From an uncultured Oscillospiraceae bacterium (GTDB lineage: Bacteria > Bacillota > Clostridia > UBA1212 > SIG427), in assembly GCA_902465325.1 (NCBI GenBank), contig CABQMV010000055.1, forward strand, positions 1 to 12,832: DNA of 12,832 nucleotides, given 5' to 3'. The notes under the pieces are model-generated. The model ran no database searches, was not told where the DNA came from, and worked only from the letters and a program-made list of their open reading frames with translations. This document shows, piece by piece, positions 5,954-12,832 of the stretch (within the stretch, counting starts at the first letter, position 1; each line of letters begins with the position of its first letter). Both the position numbers and the translations under genes were made by a program.

Positions 5954-6322
5954 TTAATATGCAAGTAATCCCATAAAAGACATATCGGCCTGAGTCGTAT
6001 CCAGACGACTGTACTGAACTACAACAGGCGTATCGCTTTCAACGGTCATAGCGTAAGGAACTCCTCTGGGAATCCGCATTCCTCTTTTTGAGACAATACG
6101 GTCCATCCGGATGTGATTGGTACGCTGTGCTCCGCATATGGCCTCAAAGCCTCCTATGGGGTCCCGGTCCTCAAAATACAGCGTTATTTGAATATGGGCG
6201 TCCTGATCTGTTGTATTGAGTACGCATACGGCTTCATGGCTCACATATTCTTCTCCGTGGTCTATTACCGGGTAAAATGCATCTGGTATAAACCAGCGAC
6301 ACTTTCCTGTATTTTCTTTCAT
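5954..6322 (-). CDS. Sensory rhodopsin transducer (ASRT) family protein
   Basis: 122 residues, the usual length for the family. Recognisable ASRT motifs are the WFIPDAFYP start, SHEAVCVLNTTDQDAHIQIT, LYFEDRDPIGGF, the RTNHIRMD segment, IPRGVPYAMTVESDTPVVVQ and YSRLDTTQA. The founding member in Anabaena binds a sensory rhodopsin, but most relatives occur in bacteria without rhodopsins and are thought to be small-molecule or sugar binding beta-sandwich proteins. No rhodopsin gene is in the window. It is divergent from rhaA and heads an operon with DUF4364, so a role linked to rhamnose or related sugars is a reasonable inference. AGGAGGA sits 8 bases before the ATG and a strong promoter lies upstream. 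Confidence 0.9.
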   Translation of the reverse strand: MKENTGKCRWFIPDAFYPVIDHGEEYVSHEAVCVLNTTDQDAHIQITLYFEDRDPIGGFEAICGAQRTNHIRMDRIVSKRGMRIPRGVPYAMTVESDTPVVVQYSRLDTTQADMSFMGLLAY

Positions 6323-6369
6323 TTTAACTGTCCTCCTGTGCGGTAAAATAACATTCTAGTACTGTTTTC

Positions 6370-6398
6370 ATTATAACATTTAGGTTTACATATTTCAA
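6370..6398 (-). promoter_or_regulatory. Sigma-A-type promoter of the ASRT operon
   Basis: On the minus strand TTGAAA (6393-6398) and TATAAT (6370-6375) are separated by 17 bases, a near-consensus promoter. Transcription would begin about 40 bases before the ASRT start codon. It lies only 5 bases from the palindrome at 6403-6416, so a bound protein there could affect it. Confidence 0.8.
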
Positions 6399-6402
6399 AT
6401 CT

Positions 6403-6416
6403 TATAGTAAACTATA
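6403..6416. promoter_or_regulatory. Palindrome TATAGT-AA-ACTATA between rhaA and the ASRT operon
   Basis: A perfect 6-bp inverted repeat around AA, placed immediately upstream of the -35 of the ASRT promoter and 5 bases upstream of the proposed -35 of rhaA. Its position between two divergent promoters fits an operator, possibly for a sugar-responsive regulator. It is AT-rich, so chance is a real alternative. Confidence 0.45.
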
Positions 6417-6420
6417 GAAG

Positions 6421-6450
6421 TTGAACAAAGCTTTTAAAAGGGAATATTTT
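6421..6450 (+). promoter_or_regulatory. Probable rhaA promoter
   Basis: TTGAAC (6421-6426) and TATTTT (6445-6450), spaced 18 bases, give a moderate sigma-A match. The leader before rhaA would then be short, about 14 bases, just enough for the AAAGGAG ribosome binding site at 6456-6462. A weak -10 and short leader make this tentative. Confidence 0.4.
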
Positions 6451-6470
6451 ACAATAAAGGAGTCGATTTT

Positions 6471-7727
6471 ATGAAGAGTGTGAAAGAAGCCTATCTATAC
6501 GCGAAACAGCAGTATGCCCAGTATGGAATTGACACGGAGGCCGTATTGGACCAGCTCAGAGAAACGCCCATTTCTATGCATTGCTGGCAGGGGGACGATG
6601 TAATCGGTTTTGAGAACCCGGATTCCCAGCTTACCGGGGGGATTCAGACGACAGGCAATTATCCGGGCAAGGCGCGTACGCTAGATGAGCTGCTTGCGGA
6701 TATAGAGGAGGCCCTGAAGCTGATTCCGGGCAGACATAGAATCAATGTCCATGCGATCTACGGTGATTTTGAAGGAAATGTAGAGAGGGATAAAATTGAA
6801 CCCAAGCATTTTAAAAAGTGGGTAGACTGGGCTAAGAAAAATGGAGTAGGACTGGATTTTAATCCTACCTGCTTCTCCCATCCTATGTCAGAGGATGGAA
6901 TGACGCTGAGCCACCCTGATAAAAAAGTACGGGATTTCTGGATCCGGCACTGCAAGGCCTGCCGGGAGATAGCCGCTTATATGGGAAAGGAACTGGGAAG
7001 CCCCTGCGTGGTAAATTTCTGGTTTCCTGACGGAATGAAGGATATTACGATAGATAAATACGGTCCCAGAAAGAGAATGCGGGATGTGCTGGATGAAATA
7101 TTCAGTGTGAAATATCCTAAAAAGTACATATTGGACGCTTTTGAAAGCAAGGTATTTGGTATAGGCGCTGAAAGCTATACTGTGGGCTCCAATGAGTTCT
7201 GCATGGGCTACGCTACCTCCAGAGGAAAGCTGCTTACGCTGGATGCAGGTCATTTCCATCCTACCGAGGTCATTTCCGACAAGCTTTCTGCCGTTCTCTG
7301 TTATGTAGATGAAATTCTGCTCCATGTGAGCCGCCCGGTGAGATGGGACAGCGACCACGTCATTGTTTTGGACGACGAGCTGAAGAATATTGCGGCCGAG
7401 CTTGTGAGAAATAAGTTCCTGTCCAAAACGCATATTGGACTGGATTATTTTGATGCCAGCATCAACAGAGTCGCCGCTTGGGTAATCGGTATGAGAAATA
7501 TGCAGAAGGCCCTGCTGATTGCTATGCTAGAGCCCACTGCAGAGCTGGTAAAGGCGGAGAAAAAATTTGATTTTACTACGCGGCTTGCTACCCTGGAGGA
7601 GATGAAGACGCTGCCGTTTGGTGCTGTATGGGATTATTTCTGCCAGATAAACAATGTTCCTGTAGGTGCCGAGTGGATAGAGGAAATGCGCCGATATGAG
7701 GCCCAGGTTACCAGTAAGCGAAAGTAA
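6471..7727 (+). CDS. rhaA: L-rhamnose isomerase
   Basis: 418 residues, full length for this family. It interconverts L-rhamnose and L-rhamnulose (EC 5.3.1.14), the first cytoplasmic step of rhamnose catabolism, using Mn2+/Zn2+ in a TIM barrel. The metal and substrate residues known from the E. coli enzyme are present: Glu234 in GAESYTVGS, Asp258 and His261 in TLDAGHFHPTE, His285 in HVSRPVRWDSDH with Asp293/Asp295, and Asp325 in HIGLDYFDAS. The N-terminal MHCWQGDDVIGFE motif is also typical. The ATG follows AAAGGAG by 8 bases. No rhamnulokinase or aldolase follows; instead a terminator ends the transcript, so the rest of the pathway lies elsewhere. It is divergent from the ASRT operon. Confidence 0.97.
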   Translation: MKSVKEAYLYAKQQYAQYGIDTEAVLDQLRETPISMHCWQGDDVIGFENPDSQLTGGIQTTGNYPGKARTLDELLADIEEALKLIPGRHRINVHAIYGDFEGNVERDKIEPKHFKKWVDWAKKNGVGLDFNPTCFSHPMSEDGMTLSHPDKKVRDFWIRHCKACREIAAYMGKELGSPCVVNFWFPDGMKDITIDKYGPRKRMRDVLDEIFSVKYPKKYILDAFESKVFGIGAESYTVGSNEFCMGYATSRGKLLTLDAGHFHPTEVISDKLSAVLCYVDEILLHVSRPVRWDSDHVIVLDDELKNIAAELVRNKFLSKTHIGLDYFDASINRVAAWVIGMRNMQKALLIAMLEPTAELVKAEKKFDFTTRLATLEEMKTLPFGAVWDYFCQINNVPVGAEWIEEMRRYEAQVTSKRK

Positions 7728-7748
7728 ACTGATTTTTCACTGGAAAGA

Positions 7749-7784
7749 AACGGTATGGCAGCTGCTGTGCCGTTTTTCTTTTTT
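7749..7784 (+). terminator. Intrinsic terminator after rhaA
   Basis: An 11-bp stem with some G-U pairs runs from AACGG (7749) to CCGTT (7774) with loop AGCT, followed by T runs at 7773-7777 and 7779-7784. It begins 22 bases after the rhaA stop, ending rhaA as a single-gene transcript. Confidence 0.8.
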
Positions 7785-7837
7785 ACATATCTGCTGATTG
7801 ATTCTGTAAAAAAGAATTTTTCCAGGGAGGGAGTAAC

Positions 7838-8366
7838 ATGATTGATTATAGGAGCCTCAGTGCAGAGGAAATAGACCGAAAACTTTTTGACGGTTTTATA
7901 CGGCACCAGAGAGTCATCAACTGTTGGAGAAAAGAAGAGGGGCAGTGGGTTATACGGGAAAGTCCTTTTGTGGATGACTGGACAGAGACAGACTATCTGT
8001 TTTTAATCCGCTGTCTGAGACGGACCGCTGATTCCGGAGGTTGTATACGCCGCCTTTGTGGAAAGGGGTTTAAAAGGCTTTATTTCTGTTGAACCCGCCC
8101 TGTTCGGAGGCGAGCAGCAATATCTGGATTTGTCTAGTCTGCATGTATCGGAGGATATGCGCAGAACGGGAATAGGAAGAAGCTTATTCTCAACGGCAAA
8201 GACCTGGGCGAAAAAACAGGGAGCCCGTAAGCTGTATATTTCAGCGCATTCTGCAGTAGAAAGTCAAGCCTTTTACAAGGCGATGGGATGTATAGAGGCA
8301 AAAGTATATCATCAGGGGCATGTAGAGGCGGAGCCCTGTGACTGTCAGCTGGAATGTGAGATTTAG
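7838..8366 (+). pseudogene. GNAT family N-acetyltransferase, split by a frameshift
   Basis: The first frame (from ATG 7838, with GGGAGGG 4-7 bases upstream) reads MIDYRSLSAEEIDRKLFDGF, FIRHQRVINCWRKEEGQW, then FVDDWTETDYLFLIRCLRRT and drifts into nonsense ending at 8092. The continuation is in the +1 frame: VVYAAFVERGLKGFISVEPA, DLSSLHVSEDMRRTGIGRSL, and YISAHSAVESQAFYKAMGC. The acetyl-CoA pyrophosphate loop RRTGIGR is intact. The shift must lie between 8019, just after a stop in the second frame, and about 8043, probably near GGAGGTTG. One frame would give about 175 residues, the usual length for this single-domain family. No classical slippery heptamer is seen, so a mutation or a sequencing error is more likely than programmed shifting. 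It could be restored by a one-base change. Confidence 0.85.
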
Positions 8367-8382
8367 TATCCTGTGGTTTGCA

Positions 8383-11214
8383 CTAATCTGCCGCAGGCGG
8401 TGTAGGAGAGGCCGCTGCTGTCCCTGCTGCAAGAACAGCAGTGGTAGGGGCTGCAGATGGAGTAGGACTTGCTTCCGCTGCTTCAAGCTCGGCCAGCTTT
8501 TCCTGTACATTTTGCGGCAGGGTCTCAATACCGTACTCTATTCTTTCGTTGGGGAAAGCCTCTGTTTCAGAGAAAACGGTGTTTTCCCGCTCTCCTAAAA
8601 TAGCCAGCTTAATAATGTCGCTTTCATCCATGGCGGCGTCAAACCCGCGGTAAATAGCGGTCTGTTGGTCTACATAAATAAGCTGATAGTTTTTTCCGCT
8701 GATTGAAATAAAGGTATTCTGTGTAATGCCATCCCCTTTCACAATCAGCAGTTCATCGGAGAGAATAATACGGCTGACCTGCAGGGGCGTTATGCCTGAA
8801 ATTACATAATTTTCATTTTTGTAGGTGTTTTCCGGCGTCTTTTCTTTTTCTGTATCCTTTGAAGGAATCAATAAGAAAATACCCAGTATAAAAATAATTA
8901 TAAGAAGAATACTGGAAATGACAAAGATGCTCCTTTTTCTGCCGGAGGCAATTACTGCAAAGACACAAATCAATACCAGAAGAACGGAACCGACAATATA
9001 GAAAGTAGGGTCGTAGGGGGTGGTATCCGCTGCAGCGCCGTCTGCAGAAGCTTCTTTTTTAGAGTTCCCGTACAGAATATTCTGTTCCTCATACATTTTA
9101 TAGTATTCCAGGTAGCTGAAATCCGTTTTATAGTCTGTTTCGTCTGCGTTTTGGTACAGAGAATGAAATTTGTTCATAACAGATCCGTCCATTCCCAATG
9201 TCTCACACAGATAGGTGGACAGGGTATAAAGCTCCATATCCTTTTCTGCTGCGTCTTTTTTTATTCCCATGTTGTTCCAGGTATAGTACTGTGTAGTGTA
9301 CCGGTTTTCTTCGCTGACAAGATTGTTGCAGAGCGTAGGCAGATGATCTGCGTACATGAGAACATAGGTAGGCTCATCCCGCTGCTCCAAATATTCAATA
9401 ATACTCTGTATTGCTTTGTCAAATTCTATCATTTGGCTGGTGTAGTAGGCAATCTGTCCCTCCAGCTCCTGATTGATATCTCCTTTTGCATCGGGCTTCA
9501 GTTCCATTTCCATGGGATATTCCTCTTTGGGAATTGCATTATAGGAGCCATGCAGCTGTACAGATACGGTAAATACAAAATCTCCGCCTTCCGAGGCCTC
9601 CAGTGTTTTGGCGATTTCCTCCTTTAAAACATCGTCTCCTGCCCAGATGACATCGGGGGTTTTTTTCCTGACATTGGGCATGGTTTCATAGGGGATAAAT
9701 CTGTCAAATCCCAAATTATAATAGACATCGTCTCTGTTAAAGAATTCCCCCTGATAGTTATGAATTGCAGTGGTGGTATAGCCGGCTTGTTTCATATAGC
9801 TTAACAAAGAGTCGATGGTATGATTGTAGAGATACTGAACGTACGGATTGTATCCTGTTGGCAGAGAATCCATGGAGAGTCCGGATAAAAATTCAAACTC
9901 GCTCTTCACTGTTTGGCCGCCGAAAACCGGGACGAATACCTTTCCGCTGGAATGGTTTTCCTGCAGCGAGTGAAGGAAGGGAAGGGGGTCATATTCATAG
10001 CTCATATCTTCAAAGAAATAAGAATCTACAAAGGACTCCAGCTGTATTACAATCACATTAGTGGGCTTTTTGGTTTCCTCTGTTTCTCTGGAGACATAAT
10101 TCTTATCTATATTTTCCAGCACCTTTTCTACTGCGGTCATAGAATAGTCTATTGGCATCTGTACGCCTGAATTAACAGAGCTGCACAGGAAGCTGTAAGC
10201 AAAGCCCGCACGGAAAAAGGCATTTTTGGTATTTTCTCCGGGCTTTGACAGACGGGCGTAGGAAAGTTTTGAAATTCCGATTAGCACAAAGGGCATCGTT
10301 ATAGCCACTAATACAAAGCCCATCAGGTTTTTAAACTGAAAGCGGATTCCTTTCTCCCGGCGGGCAAGTATACGGATTCCCATAATAAGCAAGGCAATTA
10401 ATATAACCAAAAACAGAATATCTGTAAAGCTGAGAAAATTAAACATGGCTGTAACGCCCTCTCCCAATGAAAATACATCCAGGAGGAGGATCGGTTCGCT
10501 GACCTTTACGCATTTCAGATAGCTTCCGTAAGAGAGAATTAACCAGACTGCGGAGTAAATTAAAAGAGTGAGTTTCCGCTTTGGAATTAAAAATATAAAA
10601 CTTCCGATAGAGAGAATGACAAACAGGTTAAGCCCAAATATATCTGGATGTGTAAAAAAATTTCCCAGTGCTTTTGTAAGACTCATCCGATGTGTAAGCT
10701 CAATAACCAGTGTCAATGCGGTAAAGGCATAGAGCCATCGGTTCATGGAAAGCATAAAATTCCTGCTGTAGGAGTAGCAGGGACTTTCTTTGTCCGCAGA
10801 CCAGCAGATTCCTGCAGTAATTATTCCTGCTGTGGCAGCCAAAAAAATCCATGAGATCCGGCATCCGGCAGCTGTAAGCTGCCAAACCAGCCACAGCGAA
10901 GAGCCCAACGAAAAAATAGTCCTTCTTTTGCAGAAAATAAAGGCCGGAGCCGTGCAGAGCAACAGTGTGAGAAAGCGGGGAACTACGTTCAGAAAGATCA
11001 GAGGAGCTTCTTTCAGGCTCTGGTCCTCGCTTCCTGTCAACAGGATGGAAAGTATGGTTATAATTAGATAAGCGGTGCCGTAGATGGCCAGATTCTTTTT
11101 GTTCTTTCTATAGAATTGAGAAATCGCCTGCAGACTGTCGCGAATGGAATTGCAAATCCGTACCTTCAGAGAGGGCTTATCCTGCTTTTTTCTCTTTCCT
11201 TTTTTGAATTTCAT
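8383..11214 (-). CDS. LTA synthase family membrane phosphoglycerol transferase-like protein with C-terminal extension
   Basis: 943 residues; classical LtaS proteins have about 650. Residues 40-320 hold roughly eight to nine membrane spans. Residues 386-710 are an extracellular sulfatase-fold domain with the LtaS-type metal and catalytic residues: Glu393 in IQLESF, Thr435 in FGGQTVKSEFEF (nucleophile), His555 in VQLHGSY, Asp622-His623 in YADHLPT. Members transfer glycerol phosphate from phosphatidylglycerol or related groups onto wall polymers. Unusual are two further membrane spans at 738-756 and 762-782, a soluble domain (about 800-905), and a Pro/Ala/Ser/Thr-rich tail with two ASPTP repeats. 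ATG 11214 has a modest GGAAG upstream; no better start is seen. It stands alone, ending 16 bases from the convergent GNAT gene. The exact acceptor is unknown. Confidence 0.88.
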   Translation of the reverse strand: MKFKKGKRKKQDKPSLKVRICNSIRDSLQAISQFYRKNKKNLAIYGTAYLIITILSILLTGSEDQSLKEAPLIFLNVVPRFLTLLLCTAPAFIFCKRRTIFSLGSSLWLVWQLTAAGCRISWIFLAATAGIITAGICWSADKESPCYSYSRNFMLSMNRWLYAFTALTLVIELTHRMSLTKALGNFFTHPDIFGLNLFVILSIGSFIFLIPKRKLTLLIYSAVWLILSYGSYLKCVKVSEPILLLDVFSLGEGVTAMFNFLSFTDILFLVILIALLIMGIRILARREKGIRFQFKNLMGFVLVAITMPFVLIGISKLSYARLSKPGENTKNAFFRAGFAYSFLCSSVNSGVQMPIDYSMTAVEKVLENIDKNYVSRETEETKKPTNVIVIQLESFVDSYFFEDMSYEYDPLPFLHSLQENHSSGKVFVPVFGGQTVKSEFEFLSGLSMDSLPTGYNPYVQYLYNHTIDSLLSYMKQAGYTTTAIHNYQGEFFNRDDVYYNLGFDRFIPYETMPNVRKKTPDVIWAGDDVLKEEIAKTLEASEGGDFVFTVSVQLHGSYNAIPKEEYPMEMELKPDAKGDINQELEGQIAYYTSQMIEFDKAIQSIIEYLEQRDEPTYVLMYADHLPTLCNNLVSEENRYTTQYYTWNNMGIKKDAAEKDMELYTLSTYLCETLGMDGSVMNKFHSLYQNADETDYKTDFSYLEYYKMYEEQNILYGNSKKEASADGAAADTTPYDPTFYIVGSVLLVLICVFAVIASGRKRSIFVISSILLIIIFILGIFLLIPSKDTEKEKTPENTYKNENYVISGITPLQVSRIILSDELLIVKGDGITQNTFISISGKNYQLIYVDQQTAIYRGFDAAMDESDIIKLAILGERENTVFSETEAFPNERIEYGIETLPQNVQEKLAELEAAEASPTPSAAPTTAVLAAGTAAASPTPPAAD

Positions 11215-11266
11215 TCTCTATACACTTCCAAAATATATTGTAGCTTTCACCGAAAATAACAGAGGT

Positions 11267-11295
11267 ATTTTACCACAGAAAGGCCCCCGCGTCAA
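11267..11295 (-). promoter_or_regulatory. Promoter of the LTA synthase-like gene
   Basis: On the minus strand TTGACG (11290-11295) and TAAAAT (11267-11272) are spaced 17 bases, a good sigma-A match. The leader would be about 45 bases long to the ATG at 11214. Confidence 0.7.
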
Positions 11296-11426
11296 AATCT
11301 GCACTTTTGCTGGAGGCGTATATTTTCCCATACTTCTATAAAAAAGTGATTTTTCTGCCTGGCCTGTTCTTTAAAAGGGACTTAATGCCGCGCTCTTTTG
11401 CCGCCGATGCATTTTTTAACCAGTTA

Positions 11427-11435
11427 TGCTATAAT
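11427..11435 (+). promoter_or_regulatory. Extended -10 promoter of cimA
   Basis: TGCTATAAT gives a consensus -10 (11430-11435) with the extended TG. No good -35 is seen at the right distance, which is usual for extended -10 promoters. The leader to the TTG start would be about 25 bases; I see no T-box or other leader structure in 11296-11426. Confidence 0.6.
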
Positions 11436-11465
11436 AAAACTGTTTTATAACGTTGGAGGAACAAT

Positions 11466-12832
11466 TTGGAAATGACAGAGAGAATTCGGCTTTATGATAC
11501 GACACTGAGAGACGGTATGCAGGGGGTGGGCGCCCATTTTACTGTTGAAGATAAGGTGAGGCTAGCCTGTATGCTGGACGATATGGGGATTTCTTACATA
11601 GAAGGCGGCGGCCCGGGCTTTAATCCCAAGGATGCCGAGTTCTTTTCCAGAATGGAGAAGCAGCCTCTGCGCTGTGCGAAGCTGGTAGCCTTTGGCCCTA
11701 CCTGCCGAACGGGAAGACGTGCAGAGGAGGATGAGAGCCTTCGGCTTCTTTCTGAAGTTTCGGCACCCTGCGTCTGTCTTTTTGGAAAGGCATGGAGATT
11801 TCATGTGAGCCGTGTTCTGGGGATTACACCGGAGCAGAATCTGGAGCTTATCAGGGATTCTGTTCACTTTCTGGCAAGACAGGGCAAAGAGGTCTTTTTT
11901 GATGCAGAGCATTTTTTTGACGGGTACACAGAGGACCCGGACTATGCGGTTTCTGTTGTGGACTGTGCTTTTGAAGCAGGCGCTTCCCGTGTATTTTTAT
12001 GCGATACCAACGGGGGGACCTGTACAGAGGAAATGATCCGGATTCTGGAGGATCCTCGAATTAGAAAACAGACGCATATTGGGGTCCATGCACATAATGA
12101 TATTGGAATGGCCACTGCCAATTCTGTAGCAGCAGTACATCACGGAGCCGACTGTTTACAGGTAACAGTAAACGGAATTGGGGAACGCTGCGGCAACGGA
12201 GACCTTTTTGGCATCCTGCCTGCGCTGCAGCTTAAGCTGGGTTTTTCCTGTGTGCCGGAGGGGACAATGGAAAGACTGACAGATTTTTATTATAAGGCCT
12301 CGGATATTTTAAATATGAAGGCTTTCAGCCGGGCTCCTTATGTGGGCAGGGATGCCTTTAGCCATAAGGGCGGGGCGCATATTGATGCTGTGCTGAAGGA
12401 TGTCAGGGCATATGAACATATTTCCCCGGAGAAGGTGGGCAATTCCAGAAGAATGGTAATCTCCGAGGTATCGGGAAAAGCGGCGGTAGCGGCTAAATTG
12501 AAAAGAATGTTTCCTGAACTGGATCTTGATGCCTGCAAAACCGGTGAAATCCTGGAGCGCTTAAAAAATCTGGAATTTGAAGGGTACCAATTTGAAGGGG
12601 CTGATGCCTCCTTTGAACTGATGGTATGTCGGACATTGGGGGTACACCAGAGCTTTTTCCGACTGAAGGATTATAAGATTGTGTCTGCCGGCAGCCATTC
12701 ATCTGCTATTGTGGATGTATGGGTAGGAGAGCAGGAGGAGGTCACTGCCGCCAATGGCATGGGGCCTGTAGATGCCTTGGACAGTGCCTTCCGAAAAGCT
12801 TTAGGAAGATTTTATCCTCAGCTGAATCAAAT
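11466..12832 (+). CDS. cimA: (R)-citramalate synthase (DRE-TIM metallolyase family), 3' end outside window
   Basis: The frame is open to the window end (over 450 residues). This enzyme family condenses pyruvate with acetyl-CoA to (R)-citramalate, the threonine-independent entry to isoleucine synthesis (EC 2.3.3.21 is the cytoplasmic type). Visible motifs, numbered from ATG 11472: LYDTTLRDGMQG at 7-18 with the Arg13-Asp14 pair, YIEGGGPGFNPKD at 42-54, LCDTNGG at 176-182, HAHNDIG at 206-212 (metal ligands His206 and His208), and NGIGERCGN at 234-242. The C-terminal segment from about 390 (RLKDYKIVSAG... VWVGEQEEVTAANGMGPVDA) begins the LeuA allosteric domain. GGAGG lies 6 bases before TTG 11466 and 12 before ATG 11472, so TTG is preferred. 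Isopropylmalate or homocitrate synthase are less likely because of the YIEGGxPGxNPKD motif. Confidence 0.9.
   Translation, partial: MEMTERIRLYDTTLRDGMQGVGAHFTVEDKVRLACMLDDMGISYIEGGGPGFNPKDAEFFSRMEKQPLRCAKLVAFGPTCRTGRRAEEDESLRLLSEVSAPCVCLFGKAWRFHVSRVLGITPEQNLELIRDSVHFLARQGKEVFFDAEHFFDGYTEDPDYAVSVVDCAFEAGASRVFLCDTNGGTCTEEMIRILEDPRIRKQTHIGVHAHNDIGMATANSVAAVHHGADCLQVTVNGIGERCGNGDLFGILPALQLKLGFSCVPEGTMERLTDFYYKASDILNMKAFSRAPYVGRDAFSHKGGAHIDAVLKDVRAYEHISPEKVGNSRRMVISEVSGKAAVAAKLKRMFPELDLDACKTGEILERLKNLEFEGYQFEGADASFELMVCRTLGVHQSFFRLKDYKIVSAGSHSSAIVDVWVGEQEEVTAANGMGPVDALDSAFRKALGRFYPQLNQ

Noticed and set aside
5938..5964. Earlier ATG at 5964 for the DUF4364 gene
   Set aside because: It would overlap the end of the ASRT gene and lacks a ribosome binding site; the ATG at 5937 has AGAGG at 7 bases.
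8058..8366. Independent 102-residue acetyltransferase from GTG 8058
   Set aside because: It lacks the N-terminal half of the GNAT domain, which lies in the preceding frame, and has no properly spaced ribosome binding site.
11296..11426. T-box or other riboswitch before cimA
   Set aside because: No T-box consensus, no terminator and no long stem are seen; the leader from the extended -10 promoter is too short.

Overview
The window looks like chromosomal DNA of a gut Firmicute of the class Clostridia, probably Lachnospiraceae. The basis is the moderate GC, strong AGGAGG ribosome binding sites, sigma-A-like promoters, the DUF4364 family gene, the clostridial type of citramalate synthase, and remains of the DUF4314/ribbon-helix-helix module common in integrative conjugative elements (ICEs) of these bacteria. 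The taxon is inferred from gene content only.

Layout. (1) 1-1646 (+): the 3' part of a sugar-nucleotide pyrophosphorylase fused to a phosphomannomutase-like domain whose catalytic motifs are gone, closed by a strong hairpin shared with the convergent operon. (2) 6322 down to 1692 (-): an operon in transcription order of a sensory-rhodopsin-transducer-like protein (ASRT family), a DUF4364 winged-helix protein, a single-pass membrane-anchored protein, an ABC transporter ATPase and an ABC-2 permease. The last two genes are broken. The ATPase stops just after the Walker B aspartate and the permease has lost its N-terminus. (3) Between them (about 2377-4315) lies a mosaic of mobile-element debris: a hairpin-overlapping leader ORF, DUF4314, a 46-residue TTG-start microprotein, a double RHH protein fused in frame to a tyrosine-recombinase fragment, and other recombinase pieces in permuted order. 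One recombinase piece is split by a 238-bp MITE-like insertion whose removal restores the reading frame exactly. (4) 6471-7727 (+): rhaA, L-rhamnose isomerase, divergent from the ASRT operon across a 148-bp region with a good promoter and a palindrome. (5) 7838-8366 (+): a GNAT acetyltransferase split by a frameshift. (6) 11214-8383 (-): a long LTA-synthase-family membrane sulfatase with unusual C-terminal extensions. (7) 11466-end (+): citramalate synthase cimA, running off the window.

How the genes fit together: most of the window is housekeeping and envelope metabolism (sugar nucleotides, rhamnose catabolism, polyglycerol-phosphate type polymers, isoleucine precursor synthesis). The part most worth a second look is the 2-kb mosaic. 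It destroyed an ABC transporter, yet kept several small ICE genes with intact ribosome binding sites. I find no CRISPR array, tRNA or rRNA.
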